Source: Vicinamibacteria bacterium (GTDB lineage: Bacteria; Acidobacteriota; Vicinamibacteria; Fen-336). Taken from it: DNA of 64,000 bases. The stretch's first letter is position 1. Each line of letters opens with the position of its first letter. The notes under the pieces were generated by a model, which was not told the DNA's origin, searched no databases, and saw nothing but the letters and a program-made list of their open reading frames with translations. The translations under genes and the position numbers were made by a program. Location of the stretch: the NCBI GenBank assembly GCA_025994075.1, contig JAMQGV010000024.1, positions 310,001-374,000 on the forward strand, written 5' to 3'. Below, piece by piece: positions 10,088 to 18,216 of the stretch.

Positions 10088-12100
10088 ATGCTCCCCTCGC
10101 CGCTCCGCGTCACCTGGACGCTCGCCGTCCTCGCCGCGCTGCCCGTCGCCGCCGCCCCGGTTTTCGACGTGCGGGCGATGCTGAAACTCGAGCGGCTGTC
10201 CGACCCGCAGGCGTCCCCGGACGGGAACTGGGTCGCGTGGTCGCAGACCCACCTCGGCGACGACGCCGCCTTCACCCGCAACACCGACCTGTGGATCGCG
10301 CCGCTCGGCGGCGGCGCGCCACGGCGGCTGACGTTCCACCCGAAGACCGACACCTCGCCGCGCTTCGCGCCCGACGGGCGCTCGCTCGCTTTCCTCTCGG
10401 CTCGCGACGGCGCGATGCAGGTCTACCGCCTCGACCTCGCGGGCGGCGAGCCGCAGCGGCTCACGAGCTTCGCGGGCGGCGTCTCCGAGTTCGCCTGGGC
10501 GGGCGCCGACGCGCTGGTCGTGCGCGCGGACGTGTGGCCCGACTGCGGCGCCGACGACGCCTGCAACGCGAAGCGCGATGCGGCGGCCGGCGGGCCGAAG
10601 GCGTACGACGCCCTGCTGTTCCGCCACTGGGACGAATGGGAGGACGGCAAGCGCAGCCACCTCTTCCACGTTCCGCTCGCGGGCGGTGCCGTCCGCGACC
10701 TGACCCCGGGCGACCGCGACGTGCCGACGTGGAGCCTGGGCGGCGGTGACTGGAGCGTGTCGAAGGACGGCCGCGAGGTCTGCTTCTCGCGCAACGACGA
10801 CGCGGTGCCCGCGCTGTCGACCAACGCCGACGTGTTCGTCGTCCCGGTCTCGGGTGGCGAGCCGCAGAAGGTCGCCTCCCACCCCGGCTACGACGGGGCC
10901 TGCCGCTTCTCGCCCGACGGCAAGAAGCTGGCGTTCCGGACCCAGATGCGCGCGGGCTACGAGGCCGACCGCTGGCGCCTGATGGTGCAGGACCGCGCGA
11001 GCGGGAAGATCACGGAGCTGCTGCCGCAGGTCGACCGCCACGTCGAGGACCTCGCCTGGTCCGTCGACGGCCAGGCCCTCCACTACGTCATCTCGGACGA
11101 CGGCCGCGACCCGGTCTTCACGGTGCCTGCGGCGGGCGGCACGCCGAAGAAGCTCGCCGACGGCACGTTCTCCTCGCTCGCGGCCGTGGCCGGCGGGAAG
11201 TGGGTACTGGCGATGCGCGCCTCGCTGACTGCGCCGGGCGAGGTGTGGAGGATCGCCACCGACGGCAGCGGCGCGCAGGCGGTGACGAAGGTCAACGACG
11301 CCTACCTCGCGACCTTCGGCCTGAAGCCCGGCGAGTCGGTGCGCTACGAGGGCGCGGCGGGCAAGGACGTGCAGGCCTGGATCGTCAAGCCCGCGAACTT
11401 CGACCCGGCGAAGAAGTACCCGCTGCTCGTGCTGATCCACGGCGGCCCGCAGGGCGCCTGGGCCGACTCGTGGAGCTACCGCTGGAACCCGCAGGTGCTG
11501 GCGGCCGCCGGCTTCGTCGTGTTCGCGCCCAACCCGCGCGGCTCGGTCGGCTGGGGCCAGGAGTTCGAGGACGACATCAACCGCGACTGGGGAGGCAAGG
11601 TCTACGAGGACCTGATGAAGGGCACCGACTTCGCCGAGGCGCTGCCCTACGTCGCCAGGGGCCGCACGGCCGCGGCCGGCGCCTCCTACGGCGGCTACAT
11701 GGTCAACTGGATCGCGGGCCACACCGACCGCTTCAAGGCGCTGGTCAGCCACGACGGCCTCTACGACATGCGCTCGATGACGCTGTCGACCGAGGAGCTG
11801 TGGTTCCCGGTGTGGGAAATGGGCGGGCTGCCGTGGGAGATCCCGGCCGAGTACGAGAAGTGGAGCCCGGCCACCTACGCGAAGAACTTCAAGACGCCGA
11901 CGCTCGTGATCCACGGCGAGCTCGACTACCGGGTGCCGATCGAGCAGGGGATGCAGATGTTCACGGCACTCCAGCTCCGCGGCGTGCCGTCGCGCTTCCT
12001 CGTGTTCCACGACGAGAACCACTGGGTGCTCAAGCCCGCGAACTCGGTGCGCTGGCACGACGAGGTCATCGGCTGGCTGCAGCGCTGGACGAAGGAGTAG
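10088..12100 (+). CDS. Secreted S9 family prolyl-oligopeptidase-type peptidase
   Basis: A 670-residue protein. ATG 10088 is chosen, although the frame is open much further up, because it gives a signal peptide (MLPSPLRVTWTLAVLAALPVAAA). Residues about 40-400 show repeated WD/PD40-like blades (for example SPDGNWVAWSQ, FAPDGRSLAFLSARDG, FSPDGKKLAF), forming the beta-propeller. The C-terminal alpha/beta hydrolase domain has S533 in GASYGGYMVNW, D613 in GELDYRVP and H645 in DENHWVLKP as catalytic triad. Proteins like this release dipeptides from short peptides in the periplasm or outside the cell. The next gene starts at the base after its stop, so it heads an operon with a leucine dehydrogenase-type enzyme, which suggests peptide and branched-chain amino-acid use. 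Confidence 0.93.
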   Translation: MLPSPLRVTWTLAVLAALPVAAAPVFDVRAMLKLERLSDPQASPDGNWVAWSQTHLGDDAAFTRNTDLWIAPLGGGAPRRLTFHPKTDTSPRFAPDGRSLAFLSARDGAMQVYRLDLAGGEPQRLTSFAGGVSEFAWAGADALVVRADVWPDCGADDACNAKRDAAAGGPKAYDALLFRHWDEWEDGKRSHLFHVPLAGGAVRDLTPGDRDVPTWSLGGGDWSVSKDGREVCFSRNDDAVPALSTNADVFVVPVSGGEPQKVASHPGYDGACRFSPDGKKLAFRTQMRAGYEADRWRLMVQDRASGKITELLPQVDRHVEDLAWSVDGQALHYVISDDGRDPVFTVPAAGGTPKKLADGTFSSLAAVAGGKWVLAMRASLTAPGEVWRIATDGSGAQAVTKVNDAYLATFGLKPGESVRYEGAAGKDVQAWIVKPANFDPAKKYPLLVLIHGGPQGAWADSWSYRWNPQVLAAAGFVVFAPNPRGSVGWGQEFEDDINRDWGGKVYEDLMKGTDFAEALPYVARGRTAAAGASYGGYMVNWIAGHTDRFKALVSHDGLYDMRSMTLSTEELWFPVWEMGGLPWEIPAEYEKWSPATYAKNFKTPTLVIHGELDYRVPIEQGMQMFTALQLRGVPSRFLVFHDENHWVLKPANSVRWHDEVIGWLQRWTKE

Positions 12101-13162
12101 ATGCGCATCCTCGACGTCGCCCACGAGATGGGCCACGAGGAGGTGATCGTGCTCCACGACGCGGCCTCGGGTCTGCGGGCCGTGGTCGCCATCCACGACA
12201 CGACGCTGGGGCCCGCCGTCGGCGGCACCCGCATGCGGCTGTACCCGACGATGGACGACGCGGTGCTCGACGCGCTGCGGCTGTCGCGGGCGATGACCTT
12301 CAAGGCGGCGCTGGCCGAGATGCCGACCGGCGGCGGCAAGGCGGTGATCCTCGGCGACCCCGCCCGCGACAAGACCCGCCAGCGCCTCGTCGCCTACGCC
12401 CGCGCGATCGAACGGATGGGCGGGCGCTTCCACACCGGGCCCGACATGGGGATCGACCCCCGCGACGTCGCGGTGATGGCCCGCCAGACGAAGCACGTCT
12501 CCCACGCCGGGGCGCAGTCCGGCGTGGACACCGCCGACCTCACCGCTCTGGGCGTGCTGGAGTCGATCCGCCAGACCGCCGACTTCCTCGGTCTCGAGCT
12601 CGCCGGGCTGCGGGTCGCGCTGCAGGGCGCCGGCCAGGTCGGCTACCGGCTGGCGAAGCGGCTGCAAGCGGCCGGCGCGCGGCTCGTCGCGGTGTGCGAC
12701 CGCGAGAGCGCCCGCGCCGACCGCGTGGCCGACGAGTGCGCCGCCACCCGGGTCGAACCCGAGGACGTCTACGACAGCGAGTGCGACGTGTTCTCGCCCA
12801 ACGCGGCCGGCGCCGTGCTCAACAGCGAGACGATCCCGCGGCTGCGGGCCAGGGCGGTGGTCGGCGCGGCCAACGAGCAGCTCTCGATGGCCGAGGACGG
12901 CGACCGCCTCCACGAGCGCGGCATCGTGTGGGCGCCCGACTACGTGGTCAATGCCGGCGGCCTGTTGAGCCTGCTGCACGAGCGCGGCGAGCTCGACGAA
13001 GACGGCGTGCGCGAGCGGGTCCGGGCGATCGGGCCGCGGGTGCGCGAGATCCTGGAGAGCGCCGCCGACGACGACCTGCCGCCGCACGTGATCGCCGACC
13101 GCATCGCCCACGAGCGGCTGCGCGCCGCCCGCGAGGCGAAGCGGGCGCGGCCCCTCGCATGA
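12101..13162 (+). CDS. Leucine/branched-chain amino-acid dehydrogenase (Glu/Leu/Phe/Val dehydrogenase family)
   Basis: A 353-residue NAD-dependent amino-acid dehydrogenase that oxidatively deaminates an aliphatic or aromatic amino acid to its 2-oxo acid. The catalytic lysine K80 lies in PTGGGKAVI, with K68 in TFKAALAEM, and the dinucleotide-binding loop is LQGAGQVGYR. The short length (about 350) and GPAVGGTRMRLY match leucine, valine or phenylalanine dehydrogenases rather than glutamate dehydrogenase. Exact substrate cannot be read from sequence by eye. It starts at ATG 12101 directly after the peptidase stop and overlaps the next start by four bases, so translation is coupled along the run. 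Confidence 0.88.
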   Translation: MRILDVAHEMGHEEVIVLHDAASGLRAVVAIHDTTLGPAVGGTRMRLYPTMDDAVLDALRLSRAMTFKAALAEMPTGGGKAVILGDPARDKTRQRLVAYARAIERMGGRFHTGPDMGIDPRDVAVMARQTKHVSHAGAQSGVDTADLTALGVLESIRQTADFLGLELAGLRVALQGAGQVGYRLAKRLQAAGARLVAVCDRESARADRVADECAATRVEPEDVYDSECDVFSPNAAGAVLNSETIPRLRARAVVGAANEQLSMAEDGDRLHERGIVWAPDYVVNAGGLLSLLHERGELDEDGVRERVRAIGPRVREILESAADDDLPPHVIADRIAHERLRAAREAKRARPLA

Positions 13163-13956
13163 GCCGCCACTTCGCCCGCGGCGGCGGCGCGCTCGCCTGG
13201 GACGTGCGCGGCGAGGGGCCGGACCTGCTGCTGCTCCACGCCTTCCCGTTCGACCACGGCATGTGGGACGACGTGGTCGAGGCGCTGGCTCCGCATGCCC
13301 GCTGCGTGCGCTTCTCGGCCCGCGGCTTCGGCGGCTCGAGCCCCGCCGGCGCGCTGCTGTCGATGGAGGGGATCGCCGCCGACGCGGTGGCGCTGCTCGA
13401 CCACCTCGGCATCTCCCGCGCGGCCGTGTGCGGGCTGTCGATGGGCGGCTACGCGGCGCTGGCGATGGCGCGCGCCCACCCGACCCGGCTGTCCGGGCTC
13501 GCGCTCGTCGACACCCGGGCCGAAGCCGACGCGCCCGAGGCCCGCGCCAATCGCGCCGCGCTGGCGAGCGCCGTGCGCGCGCAGGGCGTCGGCCCCGTGG
13601 TGGAGGCGATGCTGCCGCGGCTGCTCGGCGCGACGACGCAGCGCGAGCGGCCGGAGGTCGTGTCGAAGGTCCGGGCGGCGATCGAGGCGGCGGCGCCGGG
13701 CGCCGTCGCCGACGCGCTGGCCGGGCTCGCGGCGCGCGCCGACCAGACCGGGCTGCTGCGCGAGATCCGGGTGCCGGCGTTGTGCGTCGTCGGCGCCGAA
13801 GACGCGCTGACCCCGCCCGCCGACGCGCAGCGGATGGCGGACGCGATCCCCGGGGCGAAGCTCGTCACGCTGCCCGCCTGCGGCCACCTGCCCTGCTTCG
13901 AGGCGCCTGCCGCGCTGGCCGCCGCGCTGCGGGAGTGGCTCGCCGCCCGGCCCTGA
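13159..13956 (+). CDS. Alpha/beta hydrolase
   Basis: A 265-residue single-domain alpha/beta hydrolase. Nucleophile S94 is in CGLSMGGYAAL, the acid D215 is in GAEDALTPP and the base H243 in ACGHLPCFEAP. An oxyanion-type LLLHAFPFDHGMWDD lies near the N-terminus. There is no signal peptide, so it acts in the cytoplasm. It resembles 3-oxoadipate enol-lactonase or haloperoxidase-like esterases, but substrate cannot be assigned. The start ATG overlaps the dehydrogenase stop (ATGA at 13159) and its own stop overlaps the sbtA start, so it is embedded in one translationally coupled run. Confidence 0.88.
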   Translation: MSRHFARGGGALAWDVRGEGPDLLLLHAFPFDHGMWDDVVEALAPHARCVRFSARGFGGSSPAGALLSMEGIAADAVALLDHLGISRAAVCGLSMGGYAALAMARAHPTRLSGLALVDTRAEADAPEARANRAALASAVRAQGVGPVVEAMLPRLLGATTQRERPEVVSKVRAAIEAAAPGAVADALAGLAARADQTGLLREIRVPALCVVGAEDALTPPADAQRMADAIPGAKLVTLPACGHLPCFEAPAALAAALREWLAARP

Positions 13957-14936
13957 TGGAGTTCGGTGCGGCGCTCGCCGCCAACCTGACCTCGCCGCCG
14001 GTGCTGGCGTTCGCGCTCGGTTTCCTGGCCACCGCGCTGGGCGCGGAGCTGAAGCTGCACGAGGCGCTGTACGACGCGCTGTCGGTCTACCTGCTGCTGG
14101 CGATCGGCCTCAAGGGTGGCGTGGCGATCTCGGTCGCCGAGGCGGGCGCGCTGTTGTGGCCCGCGCTGGCGGCACTTGCCCTGGGCACCGCGATCCCGCT
14201 GTGGTGCTACGCGGTGCTGCGCCGCCTGCTGCGGCTGGGGGCTGCCGACTCGGGCGCGCTGGCGGCCCACTACGGCTCGGTCTCCGCCGTGACCTTCGTC
14301 GCCGCCCTGCAGTTCCTGGCCGCGCGCGGGGTGCCGGCCGAGGGCTTCCTGCCCGCGCTGGTCGCGCTGCTCGAGGTGCCGGCGATCGTCGTCGCCATCG
14401 CGCTGGCCCGTGCCGGCGGCGCGGCGGGCGGCGGCGGCGGCCTGCGCGAGGCGCTTCACGAGGTCGTGTTCGGCCGCAGCGTCGTGCTGCTGGTCGGCGG
14501 CCTGGCGATCGGCGTGCTGACCGGCGAGCGCGGCTACGCCGCCGTCAAGCCGCTGTTCTCCGACCTGTTCCTGGGCGCGCTGGTGCTGTTCCTGCTCGAG
14601 CTGGGCGTCGTCGCCGCCCGCCGCCGCGGCGACCTGCGGCGCGCGGGGGCGCCGCTCGTCGCCTTCGCGGTGATCGCGCCGATCGTGCACGCGGCGCTGG
14701 CTTCTCTGCTCGGCCCGCTCGTCGGGCTCTCGCCCGGCGGGACCATGGTGTTCGCCACGCTGGCCGCGTCGGCCTCGTACATCGCGGCCCCTGCGGCCGT
14801 GCGGCTGGCGCTGCCCGAGGCCTCACCCAGCCTGTACCTGGCCAGCTCGCTGGTCGTCACCTTCCCCTTCAACCTGGCGCTGGGCCTGCCGCTCTACGAC
14901 GCGTTCGCGCGGCTCGCCCACCGCCTGCTCGGGTAG
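13956..14936 (+). CDS. sbtA: Sodium-dependent bicarbonate permease SbtA
   Basis: A 326-residue polytopic protein with about ten hydrophobic segments, of the SbtA family of high-affinity sodium/bicarbonate symporters. Family features include LTSPPVLAFALGFLATALG at the start, LLLAIGLKGGVAIS, AAHYGSVSAVTFVAA and the repeated-half ATLAASASYIAAPAAVRLALPEA. The ATG at 13956 overlaps the preceding TGA by one base. The next gene, four bases downstream, is its PII-like regulator SbtB, which supports the assignment. In cyanobacteria the pair feeds the carbon-concentrating mechanism. Here no RuBisCO is visible, so bicarbonate for carboxylases or anaplerosis is a more likely use. Confidence 0.92.
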   Translation: MEFGAALAANLTSPPVLAFALGFLATALGAELKLHEALYDALSVYLLLAIGLKGGVAISVAEAGALLWPALAALALGTAIPLWCYAVLRRLLRLGAADSGALAAHYGSVSAVTFVAALQFLAARGVPAEGFLPALVALLEVPAIVVAIALARAGGAAGGGGGLREALHEVVFGRSVVLLVGGLAIGVLTGERGYAAVKPLFSDLFLGALVLFLLELGVVAARRRGDLRRAGAPLVAFAVIAPIVHAALASLLGPLVGLSPGGTMVFATLAASASYIAAPAAVRLALPEASPSLYLASSLVVTFPFNLALGLPLYDAFARLAHRLLG

Positions 14937-14940
14937 CGCC

Positions 14941-15249
14941 ATGGCGATTCACACGGTACCGGTGCAGCGGGTCACGATCGTCGCCGAGTCGCTGCTCGAG
15001 GAGCGGCTGCTCAAGGACCTCGAGGCGGCCGGCGCCCGCGGCTACACGCTGACGGCGGCCCGCGGCGCCGGCGCTCGCGGCGTGCGCAGCAGCGAGTGGG
15101 AAGGCGGCAACGTGCGGATCGAGACGCTGGTCTCGGACGCGGTCGCGCAGCGCCTGCTCGAGCGGCTGGCCGAGGCGTACTTTCCCCACTACGCCGTGGT
15201 CGCCTGGGTCGAGACGGTCGAGGTCGTGCGCGGCGATCGCTACGTGTGA
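14941..15249 (+). CDS. sbtB: PII-like regulator SbtB
   Basis: A 102-residue PII-type protein paired with SbtA. The ferredoxin-like fold is suggested by VQRVTIVAESLLEERLLKDL, GARGYTLTAARGAGARG, VRIETLVSDAVAQRLLERL and YAVVAWVETVEVVRGDRY. SbtB trimers bind adenine nucleotides (cAMP, AMP, c-di-AMP in cyanobacteria) and gate SbtA. The C-terminal CGPxGC redox loop of some cyanobacterial SbtB proteins is absent: the protein ends soon after GDRYV. It follows sbtA by four bases and closes the coupled run that begins with the S9 peptidase. Confidence 0.9.
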   Translation: MAIHTVPVQRVTIVAESLLEERLLKDLEAAGARGYTLTAARGAGARGVRSSEWEGGNVRIETLVSDAVAQRLLERLAEAYFPHYAVVAWVETVEVVRGDRYV

Positions 15250-15253
15250 GCCT

Positions 15254-15595
15254 TCACCAGCCGAGCGCCAGGCGGTCGCGCCGCGCGCCGCGCTCCCGGC
15301 GGCGGTCCAGGGCCCGCGCCAGCGCTCGCTGCAGGCGGCCGGCGCCGCGGTCGATCGCCACGTAGAGGTCCGAGTCGCGCTCGGCGATCTCGAGCTGGCC
15401 GCCGCGGCGCAGTCGGGCCAGCATCCGCGCCTGCTTGTCGACGCCTCCGCGCGGCCCGTTCAGGTCGGCGACCCGCAGCACGACCCGCGACAACGCGGCG
15501 CCGTAGCGGGAGAGGGCGAAGCTGATGCGGCGCAGCGCGTGCTCGCGGAACGCCGCGCTGACCAGGGCCCGTCGACCGCGGATCTCCACTCTCAT
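15254..15595 (-). CDS. HPF/RaiA-family ribosome-associated protein
   Basis: A 113-residue basic protein with the single HPF/RaiA domain: MRVEIRGRRALVSAAFREHA at the start, RVVLRVADLNGPRGGVDKQA in the middle and SDLYVAIDRGAGRLQRALAR near the end. The family binds the 30S decoding centre in stationary phase and promotes dimer formation or hibernation. It is a short form without the long HPF C-terminal dimerisation domain, and the C-terminus is Arg-rich. ATG 15595 is chosen because GAGGAGG lies just upstream; the frame is open further but without a binding site. It converges on sbtB with four bases between stops and is divergent from the LysR-type gene. Confidence 0.8.
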   Translation of the reverse strand: MRVEIRGRRALVSAAFREHALRRISFALSRYGAALSRVVLRVADLNGPRGGVDKQARMLARLRRGGQLEIAERDSDLYVAIDRGAGRLQRALARALDRRRERGARRDRLALGW

Positions 15596-15654
15596 CGCGA
15601 ACCTCCTCGCCCTCCAAGATGGAGCGTCGCTCATGCATAGACCACGAGATTGTT

Positions 15655-15689
15655 TCGACTTGTCGAATAGCAATCCGCGATGCATAATC
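15655..15689 (+). promoter_or_regulatory. Candidate promoter and LysR operator for the nhaR-like gene
   Basis: A perfect palindrome TTCGACTTGTCGAA at 15655-15668 lies midway in the 101-base divergent gap. It overlaps TTGTCG at 15661-15666, which is 17 bases from CATAAT at 15684-15689, a fair sigma-70-type pair. The predicted transcript would start at about 15696, at or one base before the ATG at 15697, so the mRNA may be leaderless; no ribosome binding site is seen. The palindrome is well placed for autoregulation and for control of the divergent hibernation factor gene. Confidence 0.45.
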
Positions 15690-15696
15690 GGTTCCG

Positions 15697-16599
15697 ATGG
15701 AATGGCTGAACTATCACCACCTGCGCTACTTCTGGGCCGTGGTCCGGGAGGGCGGCGTGACGCGGGCCTCCGAGAAGCTCAACGTCTCGCAGCCGACCGT
15801 CTCCGCCCAGTTGCGCGAGCTGGAGGAAGCGCTGGGCGAACCGCTCTTCGAGCGGCGCGGCCGGACCCTCGAGCTGACCGAGATGGGCCGCGTCGTCCAC
15901 CGCTACGCGGACGAGATCTTCGCGATCGGCCAGGAGCTGGTCGACACCGTGAAGAAGCGGCCGACGGGGCGGCCCGCGCGGCTCTCCGTCGGCGTCGCCG
16001 ACGCGGTGCCCAAGCTGATCGCCCATCGCCTGCTGCTGCCGGCGCTCGTCGGCCCGGAGCCGGTGGTGCTCTCCTGCGTGGAGGGCAGCAGCGAGCGGCT
16101 GCTGTCCGATCTCGCCACCCACGGCCTCGACGTCGTCATCTCGGACGCGCCCGTGCCGCCGTCGGTCCGGGTCAAGGCCTTCAGCCACCTGCTCGGCGAG
16201 TGCGGGGTCGCCGTGTTCGGCAACGCGGAGTGGGCAGGGCGGCTGGCTTCCGGGTTCCCGGCCTCGCTCGAGGGGGCCCCGTTCCTGATGCCCACGCAGC
16301 ACTCGAGCGCGCGCCGCGGCCTCGACGCCTGGTTCGAGCGCGAGGGCCTGCGGCCGCGGGTGGTGGGCGAGTTCGACGACCCGGCGCTGCTCAAGACCTT
16401 CGGCTCCACCGGCCTCGGCGTGTTCACGGCGCCGACCGCGATCGCCCGCGAGGTGGAGCAGCAGTTCCAGGTGCGCCGCGTCGGCGAGCTGCCCGGGCTG
16501 CGCGAGCGCTACTACGCGATCACCGTCGAGCGGCGCCTGCGTCACCCCGCGGTCGTGCGCCTGTCGCAGGCCGCGCGCGAGGAGGTCTTCGCGCCGTGA
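15697..16599 (+). CDS. NhaR-like LysR family transcriptional regulator
   Basis: A 300-residue LysR-type regulator. The N-terminal winged helix-turn-helix reads NYHHLRYFWAVVREGGVTRA then SEKLNVSQPTVSAQLRELEE. The opening YHHLRYFWAVVREG and the effector domain (ADAVPKLIAHRLLLPAL, SDAPVPPSVRVKAFSHLLGECG) match NhaR, the sodium-responsive activator of Na+/H+ antiporter genes, better than generic LysR proteins. No nhaA gene is in the window. The nearest sodium-linked gene is sbtA, two genes back, so sodium-coupled bicarbonate uptake may be a target. The last bases overlap the next gene start. Confidence 0.88.
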   Translation: MEWLNYHHLRYFWAVVREGGVTRASEKLNVSQPTVSAQLRELEEALGEPLFERRGRTLELTEMGRVVHRYADEIFAIGQELVDTVKKRPTGRPARLSVGVADAVPKLIAHRLLLPALVGPEPVVLSCVEGSSERLLSDLATHGLDVVISDAPVPPSVRVKAFSHLLGECGVAVFGNAEWAGRLASGFPASLEGAPFLMPTQHSSARRGLDAWFEREGLRPRVVGEFDDPALLKTFGSTGLGVFTAPTAIAREVEQQFQVRRVGELPGLRERYYAITVERRLRHPAVVRLSQAAREEVFAP

Positions 16600-17030
16600 G
16601 CGGCGACCCGCTGCTCGCCCAGCTCCTGCCCCGGCGCAACCTGTGGTTCTGGCTGTGCGGGCTGCCATTGCCGTTCGTGCCGTTCGCGGTGTTCCAGCCG
16701 GTCGGTGGGGGAGCTTTCCCCTGGCCCGTCGGCCTGGCGGCGCTGGCAGCGGGCACCGCGCTGTGGGCGACCCAGCGCGCGCCCGCGTCGATGCTGCGCG
16801 GTTTTGCCTACGCGTTCTACTCGCTGGTGCTGGCACTCGGTTTCGGGGCCGGCATGCTGAAGGCGGTGGTCAACCGCTGGGGCCTGCCCGCGGGCCCGGG
16901 CGACCCGGGGCTCACCGCCGTGTTCGGGGCAGGCGCCGTGATCTGCGGCCTGGCCCTGCTGGCGCTCGGCGCGCTGATCCTGACCGAGCCCTCGTTGCGC
17001 GAGTCGCCGATCGTCCGACGGCGGCGCTGA
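16596..17030 (+). CDS. Small four-helix membrane protein, function unknown
   Basis: A 144-residue protein from GTG 16596, overlapping the LysR stop by three bases. Four hydrophobic segments are visible (about 14-34, 41-56, 67-90 and 110-134: LPFVPFAVFQPVGG, GLAALAAGTALWA, FAYAFYSLVLALGFGAGML, AVFGAGAVICGLALLALGAL). The C-terminus is basic (SPIVRRRR) and probably cytoplasmic. I recognise no family. Coupling to the NhaR-like regulator suggests co-regulation, and its size would fit a small accessory membrane protein, but nothing more can be said. Confidence 0.7.
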   Translation: MSGDPLLAQLLPRRNLWFWLCGLPLPFVPFAVFQPVGGGAFPWPVGLAALAAGTALWATQRAPASMLRGFAYAFYSLVLALGFGAGMLKAVVNRWGLPAGPGDPGLTAVFGAGAVICGLALLALGALILTEPSLRESPIVRRRR

Positions 17031-17224
17031 ACGACGCGAGGCGGCCCCGGGTGCGGCTGGGGAGCGGGGAATGGGCCGCGGCCCCGGGGCCACCTCGAAC
17101 CGAAAGATAGGTATCGGCCCCCGGAGACGCCAATCCTTTGTTTTGCGGTGAAGAATAGCCTGAAGTTATTCGGCGGCGGTTTCGGCCGGGCTGCTAGAAT
17201 CCGCTCCCGTTCCAAGGAGGAATC
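17031..17224. other. Intergenic region with promoter-like and hairpin elements
   Basis: The first part holds GC-rich complementary blocks (GGCCCCGGG near 17043 and CCCCGGGGCC near 17083) that may form a terminator for the preceding operon. The second part is noticeably AT-richer (17105-17175), as expected for a promoter. TAGAAT at 17195-17200 is a -10-like hexamer for the ATP-grasp gene, but no good -35 is found at the right distance. A consensus AAGGAGG at 17214-17220 precedes the ATG at 17225. Confidence 0.35.
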
Positions 17225-18169
17225 ATGCGCATCGGCGTGCTGCGCGGCCGCGAGAACTCGTTCCCCGACGCCTTCATCCAGAAGGTCAACTCGATGGGCC
17301 GCGGGGTGACGGCCGAGTACGTCCAGCTCGGCGGCACCAAGCTCAACGAACCGGTGCCGTACCGGGTCGTGCTCGACCGCATGAGCCACGAGGTGCCGTA
17401 CTACTCCGTCTACCTGAAGATGGCGGCGCTGCAGGGCACCTACTGCATCAACAACACGTTCTGGCGCTCGTGCGACGACAAGTTCTTCGGCTACGCCATC
17501 GCCGAGAAGCTGGGCATCGCCGAGCCGAAGACCGTGGTGCTGCCGAACCGCGAGTACGTCGACGACGTGACCGCGGAGAGCCTGCGCAACCTGTGGCCGA
17601 CCGACTTCGCGATGTACCTCGACTACGTCGGCGCGCCCTGCATCATGAAGCCCGCGTTCGGCGGCGGCTGGAAGGACGTCAACAAGATCCACAACCTCGA
17701 GGAGCTGATCCACTTCTACAACGCCTCGGGCAGCAAGACGATGATGCTGCAGGAGTTCATCAAGTGGGACACCTACATCCGGGTGCCCACCATCGGCCGC
17801 CGCCACGCCCGCGCGATCCGCTACGACCCCGCCCCGATGGGGCTCGGCGGCTACAACCAGGACTACGACGTGATGGAGAAGGAGCTGGGGGCCTGGGGTC
17901 GCGAGATGCGCGACACCGCCGAGGAGCTCTCGCTCAAGCTCAACATCGCGCTCGGCTACGACATGAACGCGATCGAGCTGGCGGTCAAGGACGGCAAGTA
18001 CTACGGCATCGACCTGACCAACTACACGCCGGACATGGATTACCGCTCGCTCAAGGACGCCCACTTCCCGTGGGTGGTCGAGAAGATGGCGGAGTTCGCC
18101 GTGGAGAAGGCGCTGTCGGGCGAGCCGACGCCGCAGCCGCCGCACTTCCGCGAGCTGATGCTGCGCTAG
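17225..18169 (+). CDS. ATP-grasp (RimK-like) ligase of unknown substrate
   Basis: A 314-residue soluble protein with an ATP-grasp fold. RimK-like features are the N-terminal MRIGVLRGRENSFPDAF, then NTFWRSCDDKFFGYAIAEKL, the nucleotide-binding lysine in PCIMKPAFGGGWKDVNK, the TMMLQEFIKWDTYIRV strand and the metal-binding segment GYDMNAIELAVKDGKYYGID followed by LTNYTPDM. Enzymes of this group join an amino acid or other carboxylate to an amine. The substrate is not predictable and no peptide or natural-product partner is adjacent. The gene has its own strong ribosome binding site and ends before a GC hairpin, so it looks monocistronic. Confidence 0.8.
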   Translation: MRIGVLRGRENSFPDAFIQKVNSMGRGVTAEYVQLGGTKLNEPVPYRVVLDRMSHEVPYYSVYLKMAALQGTYCINNTFWRSCDDKFFGYAIAEKLGIAEPKTVVLPNREYVDDVTAESLRNLWPTDFAMYLDYVGAPCIMKPAFGGGWKDVNKIHNLEELIHFYNASGSKTMMLQEFIKWDTYIRVPTIGRRHARAIRYDPAPMGLGGYNQDYDVMEKELGAWGREMRDTAEELSLKLNIALGYDMNAIELAVKDGKYYGIDLTNYTPDMDYRSLKDAHFPWVVEKMAEFAVEKALSGEPTPQPPHFRELMLR

Positions 18170-18180
18170 CCGCGAAGGAC

Positions 18181-18209
18181 CCCGGCGCCGACGATTCGCC
18201 GGCGCCGGG
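18181..18209. terminator. Bidirectional GC hairpin between convergent genes
   Basis: CCCGGCGCCG at 18181-18190 pairs perfectly with CGGCGCCGGG at 18200-18209 around a nine-base loop. It lies between the ATP-grasp stop at 18169 and the YciI-protein stop at 18217, which face each other. There is no U tract on either side, so it would work as a strong hairpin or pause element rather than a textbook intrinsic terminator. Confidence 0.6.
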
Positions 18210-18216
18210 ACGGCCG

